64,000 bases of DNA from positions 1 to 64,000 of the forward strand of contig JASLDF010000129.1 of NCBI GenBank assembly GCA_030151635.1, given 5' to 3'. Positions within the stretch are counted from its first letter, which is position 1. The number at the start of each line of letters is the position of its first letter. The stretch comes from Bacteroides sp. GTDB lineage: Bacteria > Bacteroidota > Bacteroidia > Bacteroidales > Bacteroidaceae. The position numbers were made by a program, and so were the translations under genes. This document shows, piece after piece, positions 45,775 through 57,402 of the stretch. The notes beneath the pieces were generated by a model, which was not told the origin of the DNA, searched no databases, and was given only the letters and a program-made list of their open reading frames with translations.

Positions 45775-46953
45775 ATGAAAAAAGTCAACATATTACTAAT
45801 CATACTATTTTGCTTTAACACAATCAAAGCGAACGTAAATGTACCAAAAGAAACGAATCAAAACAACATTGAAATAAGCATTTTGACTTGTGGACCTGGT
45901 AAAGAGATTTACTCTTTATTCGGACATACAGCTATTCGAGTCCAAATTCTTGATCAACACTATGACAAAGTATTCAATTATGGCATGTTTAATTTTAATA
46001 GTGATCACTTCGTACTCCGTTTCGCACTAGGTCAAACAGATTATCAGCTAGCAGAGACTCCGTACGATTATTTCCTATATGAATACACTTATTTTAAAAG
46101 AGATGTTTGGGAACAAGTACTCAACTTATCTTACCAACAAAAGATTGATATAATAAAAGACCTAAGAGAAAATTTAAAACCCGAAAACATCTCTTATAGA
46201 TATAACTTCTTCTATGACAACTGCTCAACACGCCCGTTAGATAAAATATCATCAAGAGCCAATAAGCTTCAGCTACCATCAAAACTTTATGACTATGACG
46301 TATCATACCGAGATATCATATATAAATATTCAGAAACAGATTTATGGGCACGCTTCGGCATGAACTTGTGCATAGGAAATCAAGCCGACAAACCACTAGA
46401 TATAAAACAATTAAGCTTTGCTCCAATAGAATTGATGAATATATTGGATTCTACGTATACTGAAAACGGGAAATTGGCTCAACCAATTAAGTCGATACTT
46501 TCATTCTCAAACATCAAAGATGAAACGAAGCTACCGTCACCACTCGCAACATTTACAGCACTCTTTATTCTAATTACATTAATTTCCTATTGGGGATATA
46601 TAAGAAAGAACACATTTTACATATTAGATTCGCTACTCTTTGCAATCTTTGGTATTGCTGGATCTATACTATTCTTTCTAGCTATTTTTTCGGAACACCC
46701 AACAGTATCATCAAACTTTCTACTGATTGTTTTTCACCCATTACATCTAATATGGGCACCAATTTTATGGGTTAAAGAGAAAAAAAGAAGTAAAATCCAC
46801 TTTCACTATGTAAACCTTGTCATTTTAACACTTTTTATATTGTTTTATCCGCTAATTCCACAAAGAATTGAATTTGCGATATTACCTTTGACCCTATGTC
46901 TATGGATTCGTTCATTCACTTATATACTATTTCTAAAGAAAATAAATAAATGA
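45775..46953 (+). CDS. DUF4105 (Lnb-type) membrane protein
   Basis: 392 residues from the ATG at 45775. Signal peptide or anchor (about 1-19), a DUF4105 periplasmic domain to about 225, then four to five membrane segments (about 255-390). Within the domain the conserved His in SLFGHTAIRVQ and Cys in FFYDNCSTRPLDKI are a plausible catalytic pair. From memory, DUF4105 proteins have been reported as lipoprotein N-acyltransferases (Lnb) in Bacteroides; I cannot verify that here. The C-terminal membrane block has no assigned role. Overlaps the next gene by four bases. Confidence 0.8.
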   Translation: MKKVNILLIILFCFNTIKANVNVPKETNQNNIEISILTCGPGKEIYSLFGHTAIRVQILDQHYDKVFNYGMFNFNSDHFVLRFALGQTDYQLAETPYDYFLYEYTYFKRDVWEQVLNLSYQQKIDIIKDLRENLKPENISYRYNFFYDNCSTRPLDKISSRANKLQLPSKLYDYDVSYRDIIYKYSETDLWARFGMNLCIGNQADKPLDIKQLSFAPIELMNILDSTYTENGKLAQPIKSILSFSNIKDETKLPSPLATFTALFILITLISYWGYIRKNTFYILDSLLFAIFGIAGSILFFLAIFSEHPTVSSNFLLIVFHPLHLIWAPILWVKEKKRSKIHFHYVNLVILTLFILFYPLIPQRIEFAILPLTLCLWIRSFTYILFLKKINK

Positions 46954-48509
46954 GAGGCTTATTAACATCAATAATTACTGCTATTGCAATTACTAGCTTA
47001 CAAGCTCAGCCCAACTCGGCTAAGCCTAAACTTGTTGTTGGCATTACTATTGATCAATTAAGCACAGAATTAATAGAAGCATATTGGGATTTGTATTCAA
47101 GCGACGGCTTTAAGAAACTTTGGAAAGAAGGCTTAGTCTATAAAAATACCGATTATTCACTTCACAGACTAGATCGTGCAAGTGCTATTTCAACAATAAA
47201 CACAGGTACACAACCGTCCATGCACGGAATCGTAAGTAATAACTGGTTAGATCAATCTACCCTTCAGCCCGAAAGTTGTATTTTCGACAAAGACTATATG
47301 GGTAATTACACCAGTTTATACTCTTCTCCAAGCAAACTCCTTTGTTCTACTATTACTGATGAATTAAATCGAGAAACTATCGGTGGTGCTCAGGTATATT
47401 CTATTGCACCTTATGCTGATATGGCCATATTAATGGCTGGGCATTCTGCCAATGGAGTATTATGGTTTGATACAGAAAATGGAAAATGGGCTAGTTCCAC
47501 CTATTATAGAGAATACCCACAATGGGTAGGATCATATAATGAACAACACTCGGTCGTATATAGGGAAGAAGACTTAGTCTGGACTCCTCAACTACCTATA
47601 GAAAAATACCATACAACAAATAAGCTTTTAAAAGCTCCGTTTAGACATAAACTTACGGCTCCCTTTGGTAACAGATATCATCGAGTAACAGAAAGTCCAA
47701 TCATAAACTCTGAAATTCTTAAAATAACAGAAGAATTATTCAATAAAACCAGTATTGGAGAAGACCAAATTACAGATTATTTACAAATTGGTCTATATGC
47801 AGGAAACACTATTATCCCCAACAGTCTGGGTTCTATTGAAAATCAAGACACATATGTAAGAATTGATCAAAATATAGCCAAGCTATTAAAACTAATCGAT
47901 CAAAAAGTCGGATTACATAATACGTTATTATATCTAACTTCAACTGGATATCGCAAAGAAGTTGATGAGGATAGCCAATATAATATTCCACAAGGAGAGT
48001 TTCACTTAAACAGAAGTACGGCACTTCTAAATCTATACTTAATGGCAAAGTATGGAGAAGGACAATTCATTAAATCATATGATAATTTACAAATTTACTT
48101 ATCGCACGATTTAATTGAGAAAAAAAATTTAGACTTAGCTGCGATTCAAAAAGAAGCAGCTCTATTTTTACTTCAAATTAGTGGAGTACAAGATGTTTTT
48201 TATAGTACTGACTTCACTCTAGGAAGCCTAACTGCTGAAAAACAACGTGTAAAAAACTCATACTTTAAAGGACGCACAGGCGACTTAGTATTAAAACTAC
48301 AAGCAGGCTGGAAATCTATTAACAGCAATAATAAAACAGAACAAATTGTTAGTTATGCAGCAATACAAGCACCAACTATATTTTTAGGTGGTGGATTTGA
48401 GGCACAAGTCATAAATACTCCAATTAAAGCTGAAGCAATTGCACCTACAATTGCTAAGACAATTCGCATCCGCGCTCCTAATGCGGCAAAAGAATCACCT
48501 ATTAGATAA
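46950..48509 (+). CDS. Degenerate alkaline-phosphatase-fold protein (PafA-related), probable non-catalytic
   Basis: 519 residues, signal peptide 1-19 (ITSLQAQ). The alkaline phosphatase superfamily core is clear: VGITIDQL near the N terminus, TGTQPSMHGIVSNNW, and a C-terminal AEAIAPTIAKTIRI strand. Compared with PafA from memory, the nucleophile Thr region (TACGH) is RASAI. The TADHG metal motif is TSTGY (about residue 331), the DxxxH ligands near LQIGLYAG are absent, and the late His of the HGSPY loop is absent. Only the first metal Asp (in ITIDQ) remains. A binding rather than hydrolytic role is inferred. Four-base overlap with the DUF4105 gene implies a shared function. Confidence 0.82.
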   Translation: MRGLLTSIITAIAITSLQAQPNSAKPKLVVGITIDQLSTELIEAYWDLYSSDGFKKLWKEGLVYKNTDYSLHRLDRASAISTINTGTQPSMHGIVSNNWLDQSTLQPESCIFDKDYMGNYTSLYSSPSKLLCSTITDELNRETIGGAQVYSIAPYADMAILMAGHSANGVLWFDTENGKWASSTYYREYPQWVGSYNEQHSVVYREEDLVWTPQLPIEKYHTTNKLLKAPFRHKLTAPFGNRYHRVTESPIINSEILKITEELFNKTSIGEDQITDYLQIGLYAGNTIIPNSLGSIENQDTYVRIDQNIAKLLKLIDQKVGLHNTLLYLTSTGYRKEVDEDSQYNIPQGEFHLNRSTALLNLYLMAKYGEGQFIKSYDNLQIYLSHDLIEKKNLDLAAIQKEAALFLLQISGVQDVFYSTDFTLGSLTAEKQRVKNSYFKGRTGDLVLKLQAGWKSINSNNKTEQIVSYAAIQAPTIFLGGGFEAQVINTPIKAEAIAPTIAKTIRIRAPNAAKESPIR

Positions 48510-48582
48510 GCTAAACGCACACTGTCAATCTAATAGCACACAGATTATAAGACTAATATTCTTATTTATCGGCATTTTAATA

Positions 48583-48590
48583 TAACTTTG
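48583..48590 (+). promoter_or_regulatory. -7 element for secA
   Basis: TAACTTTG, 50 bases before the secA ATG. A small perfect hairpin GCATTT-GCG-AAATGC (48590-48604) follows directly, around the expected transcript start. Confidence 0.5.
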
Positions 48591-48640
48591 CATTTGCGAA
48601 ATGCAATCATCAATACGTAAAAACAAATATTCAAATATAC

Positions 48641-51600
48641 ATGGGACTAACTAGTATTTTAAGTAAGCTATTTGGTAATAAATCTGCTCGAGATATCAAG
48701 AAGATACAACCTTGGGTAGAAAAAATCAAAGCAGCTTATCCGGCTATTGAACAACTTAGCAATGACGCTCTTAGAGCCAAAACAATAGAGCTAAAGCAAT
48801 TTATTAAAGACTCTGCCACAACAGAACGTGCAAAAGTTGAAGAACTAAAAGCGAAAGTAGAAGAGACTCCAATCGAGGATAGAGAGGTTATTTTTAACCA
48901 AATTGATAAAATCGAAAAGGACATATTAGAGAAATATGAAGAGGCTTTAAATACTGTTCTGCCAGATGCTTTCTCCATTGTTAAGGAAACTGCTAAAAGA
49001 TTCACTCAAAACGAAGAGGTCACTGTCACAGCAACTCAATTTGATAAAGACTTAGCTGCTACTGGTAAATCTTTTGTTCGAATTGAAGGTGATAATGCAA
49101 TCTATGCGAACCATTGGGAATCTGGTGGTAGTGATACAATCTGGGAAATGATTCACTATGATGTACAACTATTTGGTGGTGTTGTTCTTCATCAAGGTAA
49201 AATTGCTGAAATGGCAACAGGTGAAGGTAAAACTCTTGTAGCTACCCTACCTGTATTTTTGAATGCTTTAACTGGCAATGGTGTTCACGTAGTTACAGTG
49301 AACGATTATCTTGCTAAACGTGACTCGGAGTGGATGGGGCCATTATATATGTTCCACGGTTTATCTGTAGACTGTATTGATAAGCACCAACCAAACTCAG
49401 AACAACGTAGACAAGCTTACCAATCGGATATCACTTTTGGAACAAATAACGAATTTGGTTTTGACTACCTTCGTGACAATATGGCTAGAACTCCAGAAGA
49501 GCTAGTACAGCGTAAACATAATTACGCCATTGTCGATGAGGTTGACTCGGTTTTAATTGATGAAGCTAGAACTCCACTCATTATATCAGGACCAATACCA
49601 AAAGGCGACGAACAAATGTTCGATGAGTACAAACCACTCGTTGAAAGACTGGTTGACGCACAGAAAAAATTAGCTAACGCATATCTAGCAGAAGCTAAAA
49701 AACATATTGCATCTGAAGATGCTGCTGAAAAAGAAAAAGGATTTATTGCACTATTTAGATGTTATAAGTCAATGCCTAAGAGCAAACCACTTATCAAGTT
49801 CTTAAGTGAACCAGGTATGAAGACAGGTATGCTTCGTGTTGAAGAGATGTTCATGGAACAAAACAACAGAAGAATGCACGAAGCTACCGATCCTCTTTTC
49901 TTTGTAATTGATGAAAAAATCAACAGTGTAGACCTTACAGATAAAGGTATTGATTTGATTACGGGAGATTCTACAGATCCACATCTATTCGTACTTCCAG
50001 ATATTGCAGGTCAATTATCAGCACTTGAAAACGAGACTCAACTTTCAAAAGAAGAAAAACTAGCTAAGAAAGACGATCTTTTCAATAATTTCGCTTTAAA
50101 ATCTGAGAGAATTCACACAATTAACCAATTGCTTAAAGCATACACCATGTTCGAAAAAGACGATCAATATATCGTTGTTGATGACAAGGTTAAAATTGTA
50201 GATGAGCAATTAGGTCGTGTAATGGAAGGCAGAAGATATTCAGACGGACTTCATCAAGCCATTGAGGCTAAAGAAGGTGTTAAAATTGAAGCAGCAACTC
50301 AAACATTTGCGTCAATTACACTTCAGAACTATTTCCGTATGTACCACAAACTATCGGGTATGACGGGTACAGCAGAAACCGAAGCTGGTGAATTATGGGA
50401 CATCTACAAACTTGACGTAGTTACAATTCCTACGAATAAACCAACTGCACGTATAGATATGAACGACCGTGTATATAAAACACAGCGTGAGAAATATGGT
50501 GCAGTTATTGAAGAGATTGAAAAACTAGTAGCAGAAGGACGTCCTGTTCTTGTTGGTACTACTGGTGTCGATATTTCAGAAATGCTAAGTAGAATGCTTT
50601 CAATTAGAAAAATTGAGCATAACGTATTGAATGCTAAACTTCATAAACAAGAAGCTGACATTGTCGCAAAAGCTGGCTTAAGAGGTACAGTTACAATTGC
50701 TACTAATATGGCTGGTCGTGGTACCGACATTAAGCTAAGCCAAGAAGTTAAAGATCTTGGTGGTCTAGCAATTATCGGTACAGAACGTCATGAATCACGT
50801 CGTGTCGACAGACAGCTTCGTGGTCGTGCCGGTCGTCAAGGGGATCCAGGATCATCAGTATTCTTCCTTTCACTAGAAGACCACTTGATGCGTATTTCTC
50901 TTCCAGAAAGAGTCATCAAAATTATGGATAAAATGGGCTTTGATGAGGGTGAGATGATTGAAAATAAAATCTTAACAAACTCAATCGAAAAAGCTCAGAA
51001 AAAAGTTGAAGAAAATCACTTTGGTTCACGTAAATACCTTCTTGAGTATGACGACGTTATGAACAAACAAAGAAGTGCTATCTATACAAAACGTCGCCAC
51101 GCACTAATGGGCGAACGTATTGGTATGGACATCATCAACATGATTTGGGAAAGATGTAATAGAGTTATCGAAAATTACAAATTGGATTACCAATCTTGCG
51201 AAATGGAGATTATTCGCTTATTTGCTATGGAAACACCATTTAGCAAAGAAGAACTACAAAGCAAGAGTGTTGACGAACTAGCCGAAATGACTTTCCAAGC
51301 TGCAATTAAACACTATAAAGAGAAAACAGAAAGATTAGCTACAGTAGCCTACCCTGTTATCAAACAAGTGTATGAAAACCATGGCAGCATGTACGAAAAC
51401 ATTTTAATTCCTGTAACTGATGGCAAAAGAATGTATAATATTTCTTGTAGCCTAGAAGAAGCATACAAGACAGAATGTAAGGCTGTAGTTAAGAGCTTTG
51501 AAAAATCTATTATCCTCCACTTTATTGATGAAGCATGGATGGAGAATTTAAGAGAACTAGACGACTTGAAACATGCAGTACGTAATGCTAGTTATGAACA

Positions 51601-51958
51601 GAAGGATCCATTATTGATGTATAAACTTCAATCTGCTAAATTGTTTGACACAATGGTTGATAAAATTAACACCAATACAACATCTGTATTAATGAGGGGA
51701 CAAATCCCATTGCAAGACCCGGAACAAGTACAAGAAGCTGCTCCAGAGGCACCTAGAAAACAAAACTACCAAGAGCAAAAGCAAGAAGTCAATTCTCCTA
51801 GCTCCACACAACAAGCAGCAAGTGCTGCTGCACAAAATGACACTCGCGAACAACCAAAAGCAGAGCCATATGTTGCTCCTAAAAAAATTGGTAGAAACGA
51901 TCAATGTCCTTGTGGAAGTGGTAAAAAGTTTAAAAATTGCCATGGGCAAAATGCTTAA
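48641..51958 (+). CDS. secA: Protein translocase ATPase SecA
   Basis: 1105 residues, longer than the about 900 of E. coli and typical for Bacteroidota. ATPase that drives export through SecYEG. Seen: Walker A region [11 protein letters not shown] (about 190-200), [25 protein letters not shown], the second helicase motif region [13 protein letters not shown] and [15 protein letters not shown], and the C-terminal zinc motif [14 protein letters not shown]. An insert rich in charged residues at about 60-110 and 330-420 accounts for extra length. The segment before the zinc motif is Gln/Ala-rich linker. Monocistronic with its own promoter and terminator; works with the SecG encoded at 32 kb. Confidence 0.98.
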   Translation: MGLTSILSKLFGNKSARDIKKIQPWVEKIKAAYPAIEQLSNDALRAKTIELKQFIKDSATTERAKVEELKAKVEETPIEDREVIFNQIDKIEKDILEKYEEALNTVLPDAFSIVKETAKRFTQNEEVTVTATQFDKDLAATGKSFVRIEGDNAIYANHWESGGSDTIWEMIHYDVQLFGGVVLHQGKIAEMATGEGKTLVATLPVFLNALTGNGVHVVTVNDYLAKRDSEWMGPLYMFHGLSVDCIDKHQPNSEQRRQAYQSDITFGTNNEFGFDYLRDNMARTPEELVQRKHNYAIVDEVDSVLIDEARTPLIISGPIPKGDEQMFDEYKPLVERLVDAQKKLANAYLAEAKKHIASEDAAEKEKGFIALFRCYKSMPKSKPLIKFLSEPGMKTGMLRVEEMFMEQNNRRMHEATDPLFFVIDEKINSVDLTDKGIDLITGDSTDPHLFVLPDIAGQLSALENETQLSKEEKLAKKDDLFNNFALKSERIHTINQLLKAYTMFEKDDQYIVVDDKVKIVDEQLGRVMEGRRYSDGLHQAIEAKEGVKIEAATQTFASITLQNYFRMYHKLSGMTGTAETEAGELWDIYKLDVVTIPTNKPTARIDMNDRVYKTQREKYGAVIEEIEKLVAEGRPVLVGTTGVDISEMLSRMLSIRKIEHNVLNAKLHKQEADIVAKAGLRGTVTIATNMAGRGTDIKLSQEVKDLGGLAIIGTERHESRRVDRQLRGRAGRQGDPGSSVFFLSLEDHLMRISLPERVIKIMDKMGFDEGEMIENKILTNSIEKAQKKVEENHFGSRKYLLEYDDVMNKQRSAIYTKRRHALMGERIGMDIINMIWERCNRVIENYKLDYQSCEMEIIRLFAMETPFSKEELQSKSVDELAEMTFQAAIKHYKEKTERLATVAYPVIKQVYENHGSMYENILIPVTDGKRMYNISCSLEEAYKTECKAVVKSFEKSIILHFIDEAWMENLRELDDLKHAVRNASYEQKDPLLMYKLQSAKLFDTMVDKINTNTTSVLMRGQIPLQDPEQVQEAAPEAPRKQNYQEQKQEVNSPSSTQQAASAAAQNDTREQPKAEPYVAPKKIGRNDQCPCGSGKKFKNCHGQNA

Positions 51959-51991
51959 CCCTCTCCAGTAGTATACTGAAAGAATAAATAC

Positions 51992-52028
51992 AAAGGAGCA
52001 ATAAGAAATATCTTATTGCTCCTTTTTT
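51992..52028 (+). terminator. Intrinsic terminator of secA
   Basis: Perfect 15-base arms (51992-52006, 52011-52025) with loop AATA, tail T6. Confidence 0.92.
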
Positions 52029-52091
52029 AATAATAGCTAAAATTTACACTATATTTAGGGAAACTTTTATAATAACAGAATCGCTTGCGTT

Positions 52092-53102
52092 ATGAGATTT
52101 AACACTCTTCTAAAAATAAGTACACTATTCTTAGTTCTACTATTTACCTCGGCATGTAGCACTAGTAAAACCGTTTATTACGAAAGGCTATCCCCATCAC
52201 TACAGCCTCACAATATTAAAATTTCCAGCTTAGCTATAGGCATAAACGCTACTATAGAAACAGAGGAAAATACACATAACAGACTAAACATTGACGCACA
52301 AGATATCATTAGTGCTGTAGTCTACGAGTTATCTAACACTGCCGTTATGAAGAAGGTTGTTGTTATTGACCCTACTCGTTTTATTAATATCAAAAAGAAT
52401 CGCATCATTAGTCAAGATAGCCTACAAAGCTTGGCAAAACACCTAGATGCAGAATCCATGTTTATTATTCATCAATTGAAACTGGGGAATAAAGGTGAGT
52501 TAGCAATCAGTGATCTAGGCGAAGAACTTTTAACCATACACATTGAAGGAGAATTAATGCAGATGAAAAATATTTCAAACAAAATTCAAATTAATATGGA
52601 TGAAATATTATTAATACCTGAACTCCGCTACATGTCACAATCCGAATTAAAACAGACACACGACTATATTCTATTTGAAATTGGAAGAAAAATTGCAGCT
52701 AAAATAAGCCCTAACTGGCAGCAAATAGGTAGAATAATATACCAAAATAAAGATCTAAAACCTGGCAATAAACACTTTGACAACATGGAAATTGAAGAAG
52801 CCAGAAAGGCATGGAGTAAGGTCTATGATACATCTTCAAGTGAGGAAATTAAAGCCAAAGCAGCTTTAAATATGACTTATACTTACGAAGTAGAGGATAA
52901 CATTGAAGAAGGTGTTAAGTGGGCTGAGAAAGCTTTAACAAGTGCAATTATTGCAGAAAAAATCCAACGTAACCAAGATGGACTACTCTTAATTGATGAA
53001 AATAAGGAACTAAGCTTCTTCAGTTACGTTTATATCGTCGGTCTACAGAAGAGACAAGAAGAACTCATTCTACTTAGTAAACAATTGAATAATGATTTAT
53101 AA
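52092..53102 (+). CDS. Lipoprotein of unknown function (DUF6340-like)
   Basis: 336 residues: lipoprotein signal peptide with lipobox FTSAC (Cys22). The N-terminal half is an alpha/beta domain (VVVIDPTRFINIKKN, AESMFIIHQLKLG) resembling the DUF6340 family. The C-terminal third is helical, with a TPR-like segment (AKAALNMTYTYEVEDNIEEGVKWAEKAL, seen in part as NIEEGVKWAEKAL). Exported to the outer or inner membrane. A near-consensus -7 TATATTTA lies 35 bases upstream. Function unknown. Confidence 0.72.
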   Translation: MRFNTLLKISTLFLVLLFTSACSTSKTVYYERLSPSLQPHNIKISSLAIGINATIETEENTHNRLNIDAQDIISAVVYELSNTAVMKKVVVIDPTRFINIKKNRIISQDSLQSLAKHLDAESMFIIHQLKLGNKGELAISDLGEELLTIHIEGELMQMKNISNKIQINMDEILLIPELRYMSQSELKQTHDYILFEIGRKIAAKISPNWQQIGRIIYQNKDLKPGNKHFDNMEIEEARKAWSKVYDTSSSEEIKAKAALNMTYTYEVEDNIEEGVKWAEKALTSAIIAEKIQRNQDGLLLIDENKELSFFSYVYIVGLQKRQEELILLSKQLNNDL

Positions 53103-53148
53103 CATAATTTTTGTTGTTATAAACTAAAGAATTGTTAGTTACTTTTCA

Positions 53149-53156
53149 TAACTTTG
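53149..53156 (+). promoter_or_regulatory. -7 element for the acidic protein gene
   Basis: TAACTTTG, 22 bases before the ATG at 53179. No clear -33. Confidence 0.45.
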
Positions 53157-53178
53157 GAATAAAATAAATAAGTTTATT

Positions 53179-53628
53179 ATGCACTTATCAGCTACATCAA
53201 TAGAATCAATAAATAAGTTGATTAAAGAGACTGTAAAAAACATCGAAAGAAATTTAGATGAGTCCCTAGTTACCGATATCTATTTATATCCAAATCCTAA
53301 AACTGGAGTTATCTCGGCTATGGACGATGAGGATAATATTTTATCAAGCGTTGATATCGAGGAGTGGAGTGAATCGGCAGATGATGATGAGTTTTATGAA
53401 AAAGCTAGCAAAGATTTAAGTGAGTTACTTACTGCTGCTAATGAAGATAAACGTTTTGAGAATCTTAGAATCATTAAGCCCTACTCATTTATACTAGTTG
53501 ATGAAGATGGAGAAGTTGTAAAAGACTTATTACTAGTTGATGATGATTTATTGATTGTCAATGATGAATTACTACGGGGCTTAGACCAAGAATTAGACGA
53601 TTTCTTAGCACACTTATTAGAAGACTAA
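53179..53628 (+). CDS. Highly acidic cytoplasmic protein, unknown function
   Basis: 149 residues, no signal peptide or membrane segment. Very rich in Asp and Glu (for example EWSESADDDEFYE and LLVDDDLLIVNDELL), with a strongly acidic C terminus. Predicted alpha/beta, single small domain, perhaps a binding or chaperone-like protein. I recognise no family. Monocistronic: own -7 element and a strong terminator; neighbours on either side are a lipoprotein and convergent groEL. Confidence 0.75.
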   Translation: MHLSATSIESINKLIKETVKNIERNLDESLVTDIYLYPNPKTGVISAMDDEDNILSSVDIEEWSESADDDEFYEKASKDLSELLTAANEDKRFENLRIIKPYSFILVDEDGEVVKDLLLVDDDLLIVNDELLRGLDQELDDFLAHLLED

Positions 53629-53643
53629 GATTATAAAATATCG

Positions 53644-53678
53644 AAAAGGGTATGTAAGAAATTACATACCCTTTTTTT
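53644..53678 (+). terminator. Intrinsic terminator of the acidic protein gene
   Basis: Perfect 14-base arms AAAAGGGTATGTAA/TTACATACCCTTTT (53644-53657, 53662-53675) with GAAA loop, T7 tail. Confidence 0.92.
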
Positions 53679-53686
53679 ATGTTACT

Positions 53687-53715
53687 AAAAAAGGGAAGCT
53701 TTAGAGCTTCCCTTT
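53687..53715 (-). terminator. Intrinsic terminator of groES-groEL
   Basis: Perfect 11-base arms AAAGGGAAGCT/AGCTTCCCTTT (53690-53700, 53705-53715); in the - direction it is followed by T6. Confidence 0.9.
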
Positions 53716-53747
53716 ATAATTTCATATAATAATTGGGACTAGATGAA

Positions 53748-55412
<1,665 letters not shown>

Positions 55413-55425
55413 TTAAAAATTGATA

Positions 55426-55698
55426 TTATCCTAATATAGCAAGGACATCACTTTGACGCATAATTAAATACTCTTTACCGTCTAATTCAACAGACGTACC
55501 AGCGTATTTACCGTACAAAACAGTATCACCTGTTTTTAGCACCATTTCTTCGTCTTTAGTACCTGTACCAACAGCCACTACTTCACCTTCTAGAGGTTTT
55601 TCTTTCGCTGTATCAGGTATGATAATACCACCAATTGTTTTTTCTTTTGCAGGTGAAGGAAGAATTACAACACGATCTGCCAATGGTTTTAAATTCAT
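55426..55698 (-). CDS. groS: Co-chaperonin GroES (Hsp10)
   Basis: 90 residues, typical. Seen: [14 protein letters not shown] at the N terminus, the mobile loop with [18 protein letters not shown], and [19 protein letters not shown] (in part [12 protein letters not shown]). Caps the GroEL chamber. First gene of the groESL operon. No HrcA/CIRCE inverted repeat (TTAGCACTC-N9-GAGTGCTAA) is present upstream. Confidence 0.98.
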   Translation of the reverse strand: MNLKPLADRVVILPSPAKEKTIGGIIIPDTAKEKPLEGEVVAVGTGTKDEEMVLKTGDTVLYGKYAGTSVELDGKEYLIMRQSDVLAILG

Positions 55699-55753
55699 AA
55701 TTATAAAGTTTATTATTGTTATATTTAAATTCTATGTTACTCACTTAGTTTAA

Positions 55754-55806
55754 TACTAAAAGTATGCCATAAACTGAACTACGTTGAAATGTCAGTTTTT
55801 CTGTCA
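55754..55806 (-). promoter_or_regulatory. Candidate groESL control region (TGACA repeats, TGGCA box)
   Basis: On the - strand: two TGACA copies 12 bases apart (complements of 55802-55806 and 55790-55794), then TGGCATACTTTTAGTA (55754-55769). The latter partly resembles a sigma-54 site (GG-N10-GC expected; GG-N10-GT seen). No TAnnTTTG element found. Tentative. Confidence 0.35.
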
Positions 55807-55818
55807 AAATGGCGCAAT

Positions 55819-55848
55819 AAAAAAGGGTAGCTACAATTGTAACTACCC
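55819..55848 (-). terminator. Terminator of hisS
   Basis: Near-palindromic stem (GGGTAG...CTACCC, 55825-55848, one mismatched pair); in the - direction it is followed by T6. It separates hisS from groESL. Confidence 0.85.
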
Positions 55849-55870
55849 CCAAATATAGGTATTTAATATG

Positions 55871-57232
55871 CTATGCTAGAATTTTAATGACTTCATCAAA
55901 CGAAATCATTTGTTGGTCACCAGTTTCCATATTTTTAAGTGTCACTTTGTTTTCATTAATTTCAGTGTCACCTACCATTATAACGTATTCAATATTTTTA
56001 TTATTCGCATAGGTCATCTGTTTCTTCATTTTGGCTTCCTCTGGATATATTTCTGCTCTGATACCAGCTTTTCGTGCTGCTGATAATAGTTTTAAGCAAT
56101 ACTTTGATTCATTTTCTCCAAAGTTTATGAATAACAATTGAGTGCTTAACAAACTATCTTTTGGGTATAATTCAAGCTGATTAAGCACATCAAAAATACG
56201 ATCTGCACCAAAAGAAATACCTACTCCCGATACGTCTTTAAGACCAAATACGCCTGTTAAGTTATCATAACGACCACCACCGGTAATACTGCCTATTTCT
56301 ACATCTAAAGCTTTCACTTCAAAAATAGCACCTGTGTAATAGTCAAGACCTCTAGCCAAGGTTAAATCTAACTCTAGGTCGTTTTTAATATCTAGATCTT
56401 GCAAAGTTGTAAGAATATATTCACTTTCTTGAATACCCAACATCCCAATTTCACTACTTGCCAATACTTCTTTCAACGTATTTAGCTTATCAAAATTAGA
56501 CCCCTCTAGTTTAATAATTGGCTGAAGTTTATTAATTGCCTCATCAGAAATTCCTTTTGAAGCCAATTCTAAATTTACATTATCTAAACCAATCTTATCT
56601 AACTTATCAATAGCAACTGTAATATCTACTATTTTATCGGCTTCACCAATTACTTCAGCAATACCCGATAAAATTTTACGGTTGTTCAATTTAATTGAAA
56701 CACGAACACCGAATTTAGTAAACACCGTGTCCATAATTTCAACCAGCTCAACTTCATTCAATAAAGAATCGCTTCCTACGACATCGCCATCACATTGGAA
56801 AAACTCACGATATCTTCCTTTTTGAGGCCTATCAGCTCTCCAAACAGGTTGAATTTGGAAACGTTTAAATGGGAAATTTATTTCATTTCTATGCATTACA
56901 ACATAGCGTGCAAAAGGAACTGTTAAATCATAGCGCAATCCTTTTTCACAAAACTTACTTGCCAGTTTCTGAGCATCTCTTGTCAATAACTCTTCATCAG
57001 AAATCTTAGAAAAGTAATCGCCTGAGTTTTGTATTTTAAATAATAGTTTATCTCCTTCATCACCATATTTACCCATCAAGGTAGATAGGTTTTCCATTGC
57101 AGGAGTCTCTATCTGTTCATAGCCATATAGATGATATACGTTGCGAATTGTATCAAAGATATAATTACGTTTCGCCATCTCAATAGGCGAGAAATCTCTA
57201 GTCCCTTTTGGTATACCTGGTTTTGCTGCCAT
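55871..57232 (-). CDS. hisS: Histidyl-tRNA synthetase
   Basis: 453 residues, class II synthetase charging tRNA-His. Seen: motif 1 region near PKGTRDFSP, motif 2 [19 protein letters not shown], histidine motif [15 protein letters not shown], and motif 3 GGGRYDNL...[12 protein letters not shown]-terminal anticodon domain from about 360. Own promoter (TAAATTTG) and terminator. Confidence 0.98.
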   Translation of the reverse strand: MAAKPGIPKGTRDFSPIEMAKRNYIFDTIRNVYHLYGYEQIETPAMENLSTLMGKYGDEGDKLLFKIQNSGDYFSKISDEELLTRDAQKLASKFCEKGLRYDLTVPFARYVVMHRNEINFPFKRFQIQPVWRADRPQKGRYREFFQCDGDVVGSDSLLNEVELVEIMDTVFTKFGVRVSIKLNNRKILSGIAEVIGEADKIVDITVAIDKLDKIGLDNVNLELASKGISDEAINKLQPIIKLEGSNFDKLNTLKEVLASSEIGMLGIQESEYILTTLQDLDIKNDLELDLTLARGLDYYTGAIFEVKALDVEIGSITGGGRYDNLTGVFGLKDVSGVGISFGADRIFDVLNQLELYPKDSLLSTQLLFINFGENESKYCLKLLSAARKAGIRAEIYPEEAKMKKQMTYANNKNIEYVIMVGDTEINENKVTLKNMETGDQQMISFDEVIKILA

Positions 57233-57256
57233 AATTCTTTTTTATTTTTAGAACTA

Positions 57257-57264
57257 CAAATTTA
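57257..57264 (-). promoter_or_regulatory. -7 element for hisS
   Basis: TAAATTTG on the - strand, 24 bases before the hisS ATG. Confidence 0.5.
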
Positions 57265-57347
57265 ATCGAAATAATTGATAAAAGCACATTTAATAAGATT
57301 CCAATTAAAATAGAATCAAAAACAAAATGTCAAAATCATTAAATAGA

Positions 57348-57376
57348 AAAAGAGGGAATACATTATATTCCCCCTC
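57348..57376 (-). terminator. Terminator of the zinc peptidase gene
   Basis: Stem GAGGGAATA/TATTC(CC)CCTC (57352-57360, 57366-57376) with a two-base bulge; in the - direction it is followed by TTTTTCTATTT. Confidence 0.75.
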
Positions 57377-57402
57377 CTCATATCTATAGTAATTATTATT
57401 TC

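Noticed and set aside
55699..55870. CIRCE operator upstream of groES
   Set aside because: No TTAGCACTC-N9-GAGTGCTAA inverted repeat is present; the palindrome at 55825-55848 is the hisS terminator.
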